Shown here piece after piece: positions 45,882 to 58,039 of a stretch of DNA of 64,000 nucleotides. Every line of letters starts with the position of its first letter. The stretch's first letter is position 1. Source of the DNA: Lenzites betulinus (Eukaryota > Basidiomycota > Agaricomycetes > Polyporales > Polyporaceae). The stretch is taken from positions 1-64,000 of the forward strand of contig JABYQU010000054.1 in NCBI GenBank assembly GCA_022264855.1, given 5' to 3'. The notes under the pieces are model-generated. The model was not told the DNA's origin. It searched no databases and saw only the letters and a list, made by a program, of their open reading frames with translations. Made by a program: the position numbers and the translations under genes.

Positions 45882-46392
45882 GGTGGCCGGGGTGACAGAT
45901 TGCAGACGGGAGAAGATGCGGCTTTTAAGCCTTGTGAGCGCGATGGTTTGCTAAAACAATGTTGTTTGTTGCACAGGATCTTGCGTTTGTGCTTGCACGC
46001 TGCTACTTATGCATCTCAAAAGCTTTTGTGCTGCGGGTGTTCCGGACATATTAATACCGTAGCCGATTAAAATGATAGCCTTTTTGGGAATAGCTATATT
46101 ACCAGTAAACGCCCATAATATTAGTGCTACCTGCCTGCAGGCTGCTGCACTACTGCGAAGTTATTTCTTTCTCCTACCTCTGTTGCACGCCTTCACTCGC
46201 ATCGTTCTGCCAATATACCTGCTGGTCGTTTCCGTACTTCAGGGCGGCCTGTGAGTCACCTCACTGCTTTAAAACTGGCCTGAGACTGAGGGAAGTTAGT
46301 TCGCGAGATCTCCGGAAGACATAGAGGAACATATTCCGCTCCGGCAGCTCAGCCAATCGGCCGCCCCCCATTTCGATCTTTCACGGTTTGCT
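45882..46392. promoter_or_regulatory. Divergent promoter region, ankyrin-MYND 2 and phosphate transporter
   Basis: 511 bp between divergent starts with no supported gene. Confidence 0.4.
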
Positions 46393-49300
46393 ATGAAGTT
46401 CAGGTGAGGAAATCCTCGTGAGCACGGTGGTTGGAGCCTCAGTTTGGGAATCTGCAGCTCGTCGCTCAAGTTCAATGCGGTCGCGGAGTGGTGGGATGAG
46501 TACATTGCGTGCGTACCGTCACCAGGTGTAGAATGGACAGTCAACTGAGGATGTCTAGCTACGAGGCGCTCAAGAAACACGTCTACCAGCTTGAGAAACA
46601 GAAAGTAGGCCTCCAGGAGTCCTTCCACGACCTTGAAGCCAACGAGCATACGTCCCTTATCGGCGCAGGAGTGGACGCAGCAAGCACGGACGCGCTCTTC
46701 ACCCCCCTTCTTGACCGCGAGCTCAAGAAGGTCTGTCTGTTCTACGAGACTGAAGAACAGCGCCTTTCGGACGAGGTCTCTACGTTGCAGCACGAGGTCG
46801 AGCAACATGAACAGAACGGGCCTTATGCCGGGCACCAGTACATAGACGACGAGGACCCGGACGACGAAGATGACGACGACTTTGACCTACAAAGTCCGGT
46901 GCGAACCGAAGAGCGTACTCAGTCTCCTTCCCGCCAACGTCGGAAGCATTCCCGGTCGGTCAGTAGTGTTGCTCCAGGCGCGCCGTCAGGTGAGTTCAGC
47001 CTATTACCACGTGCTGTGCCTTGCATGCAAGTGTCGGACCATGCCCAATGTTATTCTTCTAGGGAGCAAGCTGAAATATGGCGCCAAACGCAGGTATAGC
47101 GTATCCTCGGACGAGCATGACGAATTGGAGGCGAGCAATGCGTCACTCGATCCCCACGACCATGCCGGAGTCGGACGGGGCACCAGTAAATCGCCGTTGG
47201 TCAGAGCGCGGTCGCTCGCGAACAGGCTCAAGGACAGTTTGATCTCCACGGGCTCGACAAGTTCGCAGCCCGAAACCGTCTGGAATGCGCATAACAACTA
47301 CGCCCAGGACACCCAATTGTTGTTTAGGCGCAAGATCACTAGAACATACGTGTTCGCGACCTCTCTGCGATCATATACCGAGCTCAACTACGCCGGCTTC
47401 CGGAAGATCCTGAAGAAGTACGTCTGCCCTCTCTACGCAGGCCTCCTAGCTTACAGCGCATCCTAGGTATGATAAGGTGACGGACAGTGACCTGCAAGAC
47501 AGATACCTGCACGACATCGTCGAGCAGTCCGCACCGTTCCAGCAAGCAGCTAAAGATCGGCTGAACAACAAGATCACGCTCCTCATCGAGTTGTACTCGC
47601 GCTGCGTCACCCACGGGGACATGGTCGAAGCGCGTCGCCAGCTGAAGCTATATCAGCGCGAGCATATTGCATGGGAGCGTGACACCGTATGGCGCCAAAT
47701 GATCAGCCAGGCGCGACGCGGCGCGAACGAAGACACAGGCATGACCGCGCTTGGCGGGAGTCTCATCGTCGAAGCAGAACGCGGCCTGCTGAGCGTGCAA
47801 ACCCCGATTGGGCGCGTAAAGCTGACGTCGAAAATGCTATACGCGCTCATTGGAGTCGTAGTATTCCTCGTGCTACTTAACGTACACGCGGTGGAGGGCA
47901 CGGAGGCAAACAAGTGCTTAGCAATCCTGGTCTTCGCGACGATCCTCTGGGCTTCAGAGGCGATTCCGCTGTTCGTAACGTCTACGCTGATACCCTTGCT
48001 GCTCGTCGTTCTACGCGTCATTCGCTCGCCGGAAGGGGCACCTCTGACACCTCCTGCGGCCACCAAGTAAGTCATCGCAATCGCATAGCTTAATGTACTA
48101 ACCAGCGATCTAGGCACGTATTCTCCGTCATGTTTTCACCGACCATCATGCTCCTCATCGGTGGCTTCACGATCGCATCTGCCCTAAGCAAGACTGCTAT
48201 CGACCGCGTGTTGATCACCAAGGTTCTCAGTCTGGCGGGTACACGGCCTAGTACTGTGCTACTTGCGTTCATGGGCGTCGCTTGCTTTGCAAGTATGTGG
48301 ATTAGCAATGTCGCTGCTCCGACGCTTTGCTTCACTCTTATCCAAGTACGCATATACGACATCAATGGACGTGCTCCCGTGCTCATGTCATACTGTAGCC
48401 TATCTTGCGGGCGCTCCCTCCGAAGTCTTCATTTGCACCATGTCTCATCGTAAGTGATCCTGCAGCATTTTCTTTGTTTTTTTTTGTTTTTTTTTTGCTT
48501 CAGCTCATTTGCGACCCTGCAGATCGGTATCGCGCTGGCAGCCAATATCGGTGGCCAGAGCTCGCCCATATCCTCTCCGCAGAATTTGATTGCCCTGAGC
48601 GCCATGGACCCACCACTCGACTGGGGCTCGTGGTTTGCAGTCTCCCTACCGGTTTCCGCGCTCTCAATCGTGTTCATTTGGCTGCTGTTGCTCGTGAGCT
48701 ACCGCCCCGCGCGCTCACCGGACGGCGAGGGCGAGATCGAGATCAAACCCATCCGCGCGCCGAAGGAGCGGTTCTCGGCGAAGCAGTGGTGGGTCACCTT
48801 CGTGTGCCTGCTCACGATCGCGCTGTGGTGCGTCGCGCACTCGATCCAAGATATTGTGGGCGATATGGGCGTCATCGCCATCGTGCCCATCGTAGCATTC
48901 TTCTCGACCGGCGTGCTGAAGAAGGTGAATCTGAAGAGTACATCTGCGAGTCACTCGGGTGCTAATGAACGTCCAGGATGACTTCGAGCAATTCTTGTGG
49001 ACGGTGGTGTTCATTGCCATGGGCGGGATCGCCCTCGGAAACGGCGTCACGAACAGCGGGCTGCTAGAGGTTCTTGGAGACGGTATCCGAAGCGCTATCT
49101 CCGGGCTGGATCTCTACCCGGTCGTTTTGCTCCTCTCTGTCATCGTTTTGGTACGTTTATACCAGCCAGCCGTACGAAAGCTTTTTGCTCACTCTATACA
49201 TAGGTAATCTCGACGTTCATCAGCCACACGATTGCGAGCGTGTTGCTCGTTCCGATTGCGAAGGAAGTAGGCGCGAGCATGCCGGGCGACCGCTCGAACT

Positions 49301-49695
49301 TGCTCATTTTCATCACGGGCCTAATTTGCTCGACCGGCATGGGCATGCCCGTCTCTGGTTTCCCGAATCAAACTGCGTACGCTCCATTGTCCTCTCAAAA
49401 ATGTGCACGTCTGACCATCATGCATTGTGTACTCTTCCAGTGCGACGCAGGAGGATGAGATGGGCCAGTTGTACTTGTCCAACGTGGATTTCTTGAAGAA
49501 CGGTGTGCCTGCCAGCATCATCGCAACCTTCGTGAGTTTGTCCCATTCACCGTCCGCGGCGTGTTGCTCAGATATATCCCGTCAGGTCGTCGCAACTGTC
49601 GGATACTTGCTCATGAAAGCCATCGGGTACGTTCAGACTTTCAGACGGGGTTGGTTTGTGTAACCCTGCTAACCGCTTGATGTTGCAGGCTATAA
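46393..49695 (+). CDS. SPX-SLC13 low-affinity phosphate transporter (Pho87/Pho90/Pho91 family)
   Basis: Thirteen exons close to 872 aa: 46393-46403, 46458-46508, 46559-46989, 47063-47417, 47467-48066, 48114-48345, 48399-48449, 48523-48924, 48977-49150, 49204-49376, 49441-49531, 49586-49626 and 49689-49695. Residues 1-310 form an SPX domain, starting MKFSSSLKFNAVAEWWDEYI and ending with the helix FRKILKKYDKVT. It has a long acidic/Ser-rich insert in between. SPX senses inositol pyrophosphates and so phosphate status. From about residue 385 there are many membrane helices with SLC13 signatures: SNVAAPTLCF, SSPQNLIAL and SGFPNQTA. In yeast such proteins carry phosphate at the plasma membrane (Pho87/90) or vacuole (Pho91); which applies here cannot be told. 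The first coding exon is 11 nt and the last 7 nt. Confidence 0.94.
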
Positions 49696-50239
49696 CATCG
49701 ACAGCGCGCAGTTCGCAGTCTTGGCGGTCCTACTCTCTTGCAGCTCCAGCCCTAGTCTTGGGATATATCTAATGCACGGCCATGTATAGACCATACATAC
49801 AGTTAAAGCCCATATTTGTTGCATTTTGGCATTTGCCAAAGGCTTGTAGATCGGTCACTATATCCATTACAGCACAGCAAGGTATGTCGCGGAGCCATCA
49901 CAAACGAGTAGTTACAAGATGAGGGTGGAAATGCAGCAGTAAGGGAAATACAAAACAGCCGAGTCTGGTCGTGGGGGCTGGGCGTTAACGTTATGGTCGT
50001 GAAAGGTCGTGGCTTGGTCGTAAGCAGGGTCGTGAGGGGGAGGGAACAACGGTATAAACATATCACCAAAACAAGCAGAGCCTATGAACGAGCGGGGGTA
50101 GTGCAAGCAAAACGGAGCGCTGTCAGCGGACATGAATCGAGAACATGGTTCATGAGTACGCGAGACGGGGAGTGTGGGGAGAGAACAACTATCGCGGCTG
50201 CGGCTGCGCAAGTTGATAAGAGCACGGAGACGTTGCTGG
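49696..50239. other. Convergent intergenic stretch
   Basis: 3' regions of the transporter and the SAM-domain gene. No gene. Confidence 0.5.
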
Positions 50240-52633
50240 CTACGGTTTCCAACCACCTACGGCACCGCGGCCGACAACCTTACGGAAGACAACTTGCAAA
50301 ACTACGGCGCAGACACCAAGGCCAACCAGAAGGACGTATGACGGGAGATCTGTCACCGTTGTAGGGTCCTCGCCTTCGTCACGCTTGCGTCGTGAGACAG
50401 AGCTGGAGTCGGGAGACGAAGACGAGAACAGCCCTACGGAAGACTGGAGTTGACGGACGACATCTGGGAGCATCGCCTGTAGCGCAGACGGCTGGGGTAA
50501 GCGTTCGTCCGCCGAGCTAGAAGACGCTTGGACGCCTCCTGCACCACTTGTTTCGGCGGGGAGATCCGAGGAACTAATATTGGCTTGCGAGTTCGGGGAA
50601 GGGTCGCTCTGAATCTCAACATCGACCAGAGTGACGGCGCTCCCTGACTGCACACCGATCTCCACGGGGGCAGCGGCATGCAGTTCTGGCGCCGGCGGCG
50701 GAAGTGTCGGGACGCTGGCGGCCACCGTGTGCGCTGCGAGCTCCTTGTCGCGCCGAGCTTCACTTGCTTCCATTTCGGCCACTTTCTGCTCGACGGACTC
50801 CAAACGCGCGCGGAAGGTATCCAAGAGCGCCCGCGTCGCCACGATTTCTGCCTCGAGGAGACGTTCGAGCTGGCTTGTTTCCTCCACGGGCTCGGATGGT
50901 GGTACGAGGATGTCCTGCGACCCTGTGAAAGCAACGGCATCGGGGAGCATGTCTGGAAGAGGTGGGAGCGGTGGGAGAGGCCGTGATTGTGCGAGCTCTT
51001 GCGCCGCGGCGATCGACGCAGCATCTGTCTCCTCGTCCGCCAATACGTTCAGCGCGCGAGAAGGCGAACCCATGCTGTGCGCCTCGATGAGGGTAGCATG
51101 GCTAGCGGTAGACGACTCCGCAGCAGCGGGGGAGAAGATTGCCGTGACGACGCGCCTCTCAGGCTTGCCTTTGCTGCTCCCACCGCTTCCTCGCCCACTT
51201 CCGAGACTGGCAATGCTCTTGCTTCCGATCCCGACCAGCGTTCTGTCGACCGACAAGTCCGCCTCGCTCTCGTTAGACGGGACACGCTTGACGGTGACTC
51301 CCGGCTCGAGGTCCATTTCCTCCCAGGCGCGCGCCCCGGTTGCTGGCTGAGTGAGAGATACCTGCGCGAGAAGAGCTTCGATGGTCGGCTCCTCGTCGCT
51401 GACCAAGGGGCCGCTGCTAGCACCAGTGAATGTGGGAGGGATCGGAAGTGGACGCCGCCTGGATGGACTCGGGCTCTCGTCGACCATTACACTCTGGCCA
51501 GTGGTTTGAGCTTTCTGGCGTGCCCAGCGCCGCAGGTCCGCACGCTCGTCTGAAGGACCGGTATCGCCGTCCTCCAATCCGCCCTCGGAGCTGAAGCTTC
51601 CACTCCGCTCAAATGTTTCAATCATCCCACGCACACGACCATTCCTGTATCGGCGAGCCTTGGAACGGCCCAATACGGCACCGGCCGTGTCGTCCTCACC
51701 GGTGGAGAGTGATGAGGAGGACTCGATAGATGACGATGAGGAGTTGAGGATGGGGTTGGAGAATATTTGGTCGGGGGAGATAGATTCAACGGACGGTGAA
51801 GACGTGGGGGAGCCGTCGGGGCCCCAGATGCGGCCTTTGAGGACGTTTTGCCGGAGATTGCGAAGAGCAGCAAGAAGAGCCTGGCGCCACTTCTTGTTCA
51901 TACCGAGACTATCAGTGCCATAGATGTCAGTATAGAATAATCAGCCGATAGCGGTGACATACGCTTCAAAATCCTCTTCATTCATGCGCAAAAACGTACG
52001 TCCACCTATGCGAGCGCTCTTCACAAACGCAGCGATATCCTTCGCAACAAGAGGAGGGAGTCCGATCGACTCGGCTTCGCCGGGCTTGCCATTTGATGTT
52101 ACGCGCAGTGCAGAAGTGAGGTACGTTGCGAGCTGGCTTGGGGTCCATAGCTTGGCATTTTCCGGTAAGTCTTCCACCGAAGGCGCAGGTGCAAGCAATG
52201 CCGTATTGGAAGCAGGAAGAGGAATGATTGGCATTGTCTCTGATCGTCGCGGCCGTCGACGAGGCTTGGATGATTCATCCGCGCTCACATAGCCATGACT
52301 ACGATTGCCGGGGATGTCGAGGGGAGGAGGAATGGGGAGTGGACGAGGACCTTCGCGAGTTGGAGATTCGGTCATGGCGTTCAGTGACTTGGTTGCACGA
52401 TGACCCTTAGTAGCTTCTGACTTGCTGAGATTGGGCGACAAGGGGACATAGAAATGGTGCCTAGCGTTAACGTTGTACTCGGAAGTATGAGAGCGCGTAA
52501 GTAGTGCCGAGGAAGTTGTCTTAATCGCGTAAGGATGTGGATTGGGTTTGTGGCCGGAATCGTTCCGGTTGTGTGATGACAGGGATAGGGAAGTGGCAGA
52601 AGGTGACTTGAAGAGGCTATTTGAAGACGCCAT
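50240..52633 (-). CDS. SAM-domain protein with coiled coil and C-terminal membrane anchor
   Basis: Two exons, 52633-51963 and 51908-50240, join (GC|T) to 779 aa. The intron falls inside a SAM-like domain at about residues 160-250: LWTPSQLATYL, IGGRTFLRMNEEDFEALGM, then KKWRQALLAALRNLR. Before it is a Ser/Pro-rich, basic region. After it comes a long disordered part with Ser runs, an LPPLPPLP stretch, and a predicted coiled coil at about 569-620 (LERLLEAEIVATRALLDTF onward). The last 35 residues hold one hydrophobic helix (YVLLVGLGVCAVVLQVVF) followed by a basic tail, so the protein is probably tail-anchored facing the cytosol. SAM domains oligomerise or bind partners. I know no named family with this order. 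Confidence 0.88.
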
Positions 52634-55600
52634 AGATGCTCGAGACGGTGGTGAGGAGATGGTTGACTTTGGTGTATCCCGCGCGTTGGTTTCACTTCGA
52701 GTATTCGCCTAGTGGCACCCAGAACGGTTGGCCTGCCAGCTATAAAGCACACCTATCAGTAATTGATCTTTTCTGTTTATGTTGTGCGCATGGGATACAT
52801 ACCAACGTCACGTTCAACACGGGACACAAGCTCGCAATAGTGGAGGATGGAGGAGAGATCTGACGGAAGACGACTCTGCCAACCGCCGCCGTGCGCGATC
52901 GCCCAGAATGAAACGTGACTCACCTCGGTCACGGTCACGCATGGTACTTTTCGGCGCTTGGCAGGCTGTTCGTCAATTCTTCGTCCCACTCACTCGCAAG
53001 TGCATTCCGCATAGGTTTGTGTCAGCAATATACTACCGACTAGTCAACCGGTAAGCATCAGGGCACCGGAAAAAGAGAATTTTTTGGTATACTCGTTCGT
53101 GTGTGCTTCGGCATCGCCCCCACTCGCTTCACCTTTTAGCTGCGCGTTATAGTGCTCGCAAACATGCGGACCCTAGTAAATTGTTACAGCCCACATACAC
53201 ACCTATTTATCGAGCAAGGACAACCAGGTTTCCTCCATGAATATTTTTCAAGACGAATGTAGTGAGCCAGGTGAGCAAACTCTTTCGAAACCAGACAACG
53301 TCACGTCTTCTCGTAAGTTATACGATTTAGATTCAGGCGACGTTTGGCTGCCCTCAGCCCCAGAATTTGTCTAGGTGAATTATACCGCCCGCGCTCACGA
53401 GAACCTGGCAGGTGCATATACAATGGCCTCCTTGGCAGTGGATGCTCCCCGGACCACGTATATAGTTTCATGCACTTCCACCGCCGGTAGGTCAACCTAA
53501 ACCCAAATTCGTACCAATACTACTACTTCACTGATTTTCTACTCCAAAAGGCCGATTCTATTGGCTCCTTTGCCACGCGCGTACACGAGAACGCTCCCAA
53601 GATCGAGTAATAGTATAATGCATGCAGAACTTGAAGCGCGCGAGAACGCCAACGCGTACCATCGGTACGTGCAGACTCAAAGCCGAGCACACTTCCTGTG
53701 CAGGGTATTGTGTTTTGGCGGCGTCATGAATGCACCAGTGGAGTTTTGAAATGAGTGAGTATTCTCCGTGTAGCCTCTCTAGCCTCCTCCGTTCAAATGA
53801 AACTTTGATAGCGCTCCTACACTTGCCCACGCTTCGAATTCTCGCACACCTCGGTCACCTGTGGCTGGCATAACACCCCTACAGAGGTGATCATACTGAA
53901 CCCTCTGACTTCGCTCACTTCCGACAGCGTCTAACTTCCTCGAAGCCGTCTTTCTAATCGTGGTCGATGTTCGCCGGCCCATAGCGCGTATCTCGTTTGG
54001 AGCCAGCGGTCATTTGACGAAGGCTCAATACAGTCGTAGCTGACCATGCCGTAAGGGAGGGAAGCCTCATCCGCGCGCTTCTCGTACGTCATCACATCCA
54101 GTCAGTATTTCCGGCCTTCGTTACGGACCTCCGTACACAGGTGAGTGATCGTTCCGCAGCCATGGCTCCTGTCTATCGTCTTCTGCTTCCCATACAGGGT
54201 CATGCTGCTCTGCGCACCCGGAAGACCGCTCGGATGAAGGCGCATGATTCCCTCGACGTGTCCGGACATGGCCCGCGTCGTCGATCAAGACCTCTCAGTG
54301 GTCTCGCGGCCGGACCAACGGACACAGAAGTGCAGTCATCGGTCAAGGATGGTGTTCTGAAGACTGAACCCATCCATCTCCGTTGCGCATGGATGGTCGG
54401 CGCAATGGACGCACCGCTCAGGCACGTACTATGCTGGCAATCTGTTGGACTGTGGGGTAGCTTCGATAGGTTTGTCAGTCCGACTAGCTCGAGGCGTCCC
54501 CTTTATTCCCTCATTTTCCCGTGCCGTGGACGTGGGTGCGTGATCTCCTCACCGTGTCTTCTCCGGGTGGAGACAGACCGACCATCACAGCAGGTTTTAC
54601 GTGCCTCGCAGTCATCCGAGTGTCGGCCGGCCGGCGCCCCCTCCCGAGGGAGAAACCTAAAGTCACAAGGCAGGGACGCGCTCCGCGGCCTTTCCATTCT
54701 CTCTCTTTCCCCTCGAGCGTGGCAAAAGCGGAGCCCAAAGCATCCACCTCTGCGTCGACTGATAATCATTTTCACACCTTGGCAGGCGGGGCGTGGCGAA
54801 AACGGGCGGTCCCTCGTGCGCCAGCCGCGAATTCGAGGGTCCAACGGGCTGCCCGCCCGCCAATTGAATCAGACTCGCCAAGCGGGGGGACGCGGTGGCG
54901 CATTGCCGCTCTGCTCTATTGTCGGACCCAAAGCCTAAGCTCGCCCCGCTGACGAATGCTATCAACGCCTCAGCAGCAGCAGCCCCATTCGAGCGTTTGC
55001 CTTGTCCAGCTCGATAGCACTCGATCAGTCCTTGCGACACGGGGCCGCCCCGAGGCCATCTCCGAGGCACGTCCTCGATTGAGGGTGCTCAACAGCCACA
55101 CCGCTTGCGGGGCGGGTGGCTGCGTGGAGGCGCGTGTATGGACAGGGCAGACGCGCAGGTCTTAGCGTCTGCTCGTGCGCCATGATCCATCCGCCACTTT
55201 CTCCGACGTAACGTCGCCGCCCAGCACAAGATGCATATGGTCGCGCGGTGATGGCCCTCGCCCCTCGGTCCCGATAGCATATGGCGTTCCCAGGGCGTTG
55301 GCACTGTGGGAGCGCGCGCGCCGCGGGTCTCTCGAGTCCCCACCGCCGGTCCTGTGGAAATAGACGTCGACGGAGGCTGCGTCGGCAGATTCGTCCCACC
55401 CACAGCTCGCCGCTGGGTGCGGCTCAAATAAAGACATATCAGGATGCGCATCATGAGGGGCGATCAGAGCGCGCTCCCAGGGGAGTTTCTGTGGTTACTC
55501 GCGTAAATGCCCGAGCAGAACGACCCCTGAGAAGTGCGCCCGAGAATGGGCCCTGGCTGCTGGAGGCTCGGATGCCGACCGCACTGCGTCTCTCGCGGGG

Positions 55601-55993
55601 GTACGTCGTCATCGGCAGGATCAGACGTGCAGCATCATCGTCGCGACCTGACGATCGCGGCACGCTGCCGTGGAAAGTCACCGTGCATGGCTGGTAAGGA
55701 CTAGTAGATTACACGATATGCGCCGCCGCCCGCACGTTATTGACTACAACTTCAAGCAGCTAGTGTAAAGCAATGCAAGGACAGCACGAAACAGTAGGTA
55801 AGTAGACTCGGAACAGAACTGCAACATGTATAATTTACGTGAAAAGTATCCATCGCGCCCTGAGCGCGGCGCGTGCGCATAGTGCGACACACTCCGCGGT
55901 GTGAGGCCCGGCTGGCAAAGTCCCGGATGAATCCAGTCCGTAGATCCTACACAATAGATGCGCTAAGCTCAGCGGAGGTTACGAGCCCCCGCA
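52634..55993. other. Gene-free stretch, 3.4 kb
   Basis: No coding chain is supported. Open frames of 100-265 codons after 54100, such as 54141-54938, lie in GC-rich DNA, overlap on both strands and carry no motif. The stretch just before 55994 is the 3' flank of the transcription factor gene. Confidence 0.5.
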
Positions 55994-58039
55994 TCACCAA
56001 GGGCGCCAGGACGGTCTAGCGGATTCAGCTGGCGAGCTGCCCGCGCTTGTTGCGCTTGTTGCCGAGGGTGGAGGGCTCAGAGGCCGGTCGTGGCGAGAGT
56101 GCACACGGTCCTCCGCCTGGGGTGAATGGCGCTCATCGTGACAGATGCGGTAGTCCCGGCGTGGCGCGTCGAGGAACGGAGAGGGCATCGACGACTGCGT
56201 AAGGCGATCATCGCACACAGGCTGACCTCGGGCACCGCTTGGGGGCGTGGTTTCACTGTGATACGTCCCAGACCGGGGTTGTTGCACCTCCTCGGGCTGC
56301 GCGTGCCTTGCAGGTGGGGCCACCTGCGATGGCAACGCTGCACCTGCGCTCAACGGTGTCCGCAGAACGCCGCTTGCTGAATGGGCGCCGACGCTGAGGG
56401 CGGGAGAAGGCTGGGACCTGGACGGCGTGAATGACAGATGAGCCACTGTGCGCGGACCGAGGGAGCTTCCGTGCGCGCTCACCTTCTATACACGGGGTCT
56501 GCCAAGCTATGCCGCCGCTGCGCCAACACCTCAGAGGACGAGCGACTCCAGCTCGAAGGGGCGCTCCCGGCGGGCGGCTCGTCTGTAGCCTGCAGCCGCC
56601 GGAGGACAGCCATGGGTTCGCCACACTGCGCTTCCCGGAGGTTGTCCATTGACGAGATGGGGGGAAGGTGGAACGAGCCATCGTCAGCGCCGCTCCGACC
56701 GTTCGGGGGCCGGATGGGAGGCAGCTTGATCGCCTCCCCAATTGGATGCGCCGCGCGCCCTACAGGGGGCCGCGATGCCGTCGGCGAGATGTCAAGCGCA
56801 TGGATAGAATGTGCGTGGCGGGATGTCGTGGCCGACAGCGGACTCGGGTAGGGAGAGTAGCGCAGGCTCCCTGGAGGGTCGAGCGGGGGCGAATTCCGCC
56901 GCGAGTAGCTCGCAAACGTCGACAGCGCCGGGGAGCCGTGCGATAGCTGGACGTATGGGACGTGGAGGATGACGGGAGAGTCGCTCTGGTCGCCGCGTAC
57001 GTCGCCCATGTCAAAGTGGCGGCCGCCAGGCTGCGCCGCGAACGTGTGGGACATCGACAGGGTCCCGCGCCCTGTGGGCGGGCCCATGCCTGGAGGTCCG
57101 GACTCTCCGGGGGAGAAAACCGCCCAGTCGTGTCTGGAGTTGGATGGGAGCTCGGCCGGGGGTGGGTTACGGCGCGTGCGCCTCTTGCCTGTGCCCGGCT
57201 TCGAGATCTGCCCATACCCTGGGCTGTCTGGGTGGAGGCAGGTGTCGGGGAAGTTGGGGCTAAACATGCGCGTCAACATCCGAAGAACAAGCGGCTAATT
57301 CGCGCAGAGAGACACGTACCCGAAGAGGGGAACGAGTTCATAGCGTATTGGCCAAGCGACCCTACTCAGAGTTAGTTGAGATAGATGCTAACGGGTGAAT
57401 GAGGCTCACCTCCGGGCGAGGCCAAGTGCGATATCATAGGGCATCCAAGTACCTTGGATCTTTAGATACCCACCTCGTACCCGTCGCAGTTGTGCGGCAA
57501 GTTCGGGTTGAGAGTCGATAATTTTAACGATGTCGGCTGTTCGTGACAGGCTAAGTGGATTGGCAAACGAAGACCAGCGTGACAATCATACCTTTGGAAT
57601 TTCCTAGCGCTGGATACCAGCGGATACGATGGTTAGCCTAAGCTCTATGGAGGTGGCGTTGTTTCTTACCTTTCCAGATACCGGTCCAAAGCACGTACCC
57701 ATCGTCCATGTCAAGCATGATCCACTGGCCGTTGAGTGGATACTCGTATACCGGGCTGGCATGACATGAGCAAGTGGTCACAACCCCATCCTGTATACTC
57801 ACATGTACCCGCGCGGGTCATTGCTGGTGATGTATCGCGCCTTCGTGACATGATGGTCGGGGCTTGCATGCGGTCGGAACCGTGTGCCATTGGCCAAAGG
57901 CTCAGCAGTAGGCGAAGGAAGCGGATCCTACACCGACGAGACTGCCTGTAAGCACGACGGAAGCGGCGCAGCAGGCTGGGCTACGTACGAGAAGGAGGCC
58001 GGAGGACATGCTTGCAGAACGGGTTGCGCCCAGTGCCAT
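55994..58039 (-). CDS. APSES/KilA-N-type transcription factor
   Basis: Eight exons, 58039-57989, 57927-57803, 57755-57670, 57609-57592 (18 nt), 57536-57410, 57361-57320, 57259-56483 and 56417-55994, close to 549 aa. The DNA-binding domain lies at about residues 45-160: YITSNDPRGYIPVYEYPLNG, GYVLWTGIWKALGNSKADIV, RRVRGGYLKIQGTWMPYDIA, LARRVAWPIRYELVPLFG and FPDTCLHPDSPGYG. APSES factors are fungal regulators of development, morphology and cell cycle. This form resembles the Xbp1-like branch rather than Mbp1/Swi6, because no ankyrin repeats follow. The remaining 390 residues are Pro/Ser-rich and disordered, starting with a basic GKRRTRR. Ends of the large exons could move by a small amount. A gene-free 3.8 kb lies upstream. 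Confidence 0.92.

Noticed and set aside
54141..54938. A 265-codon plus-strand open frame
   Set aside because: Composition-driven, overlapped by equally long frames on the other strand, with no domain or conserved segment.
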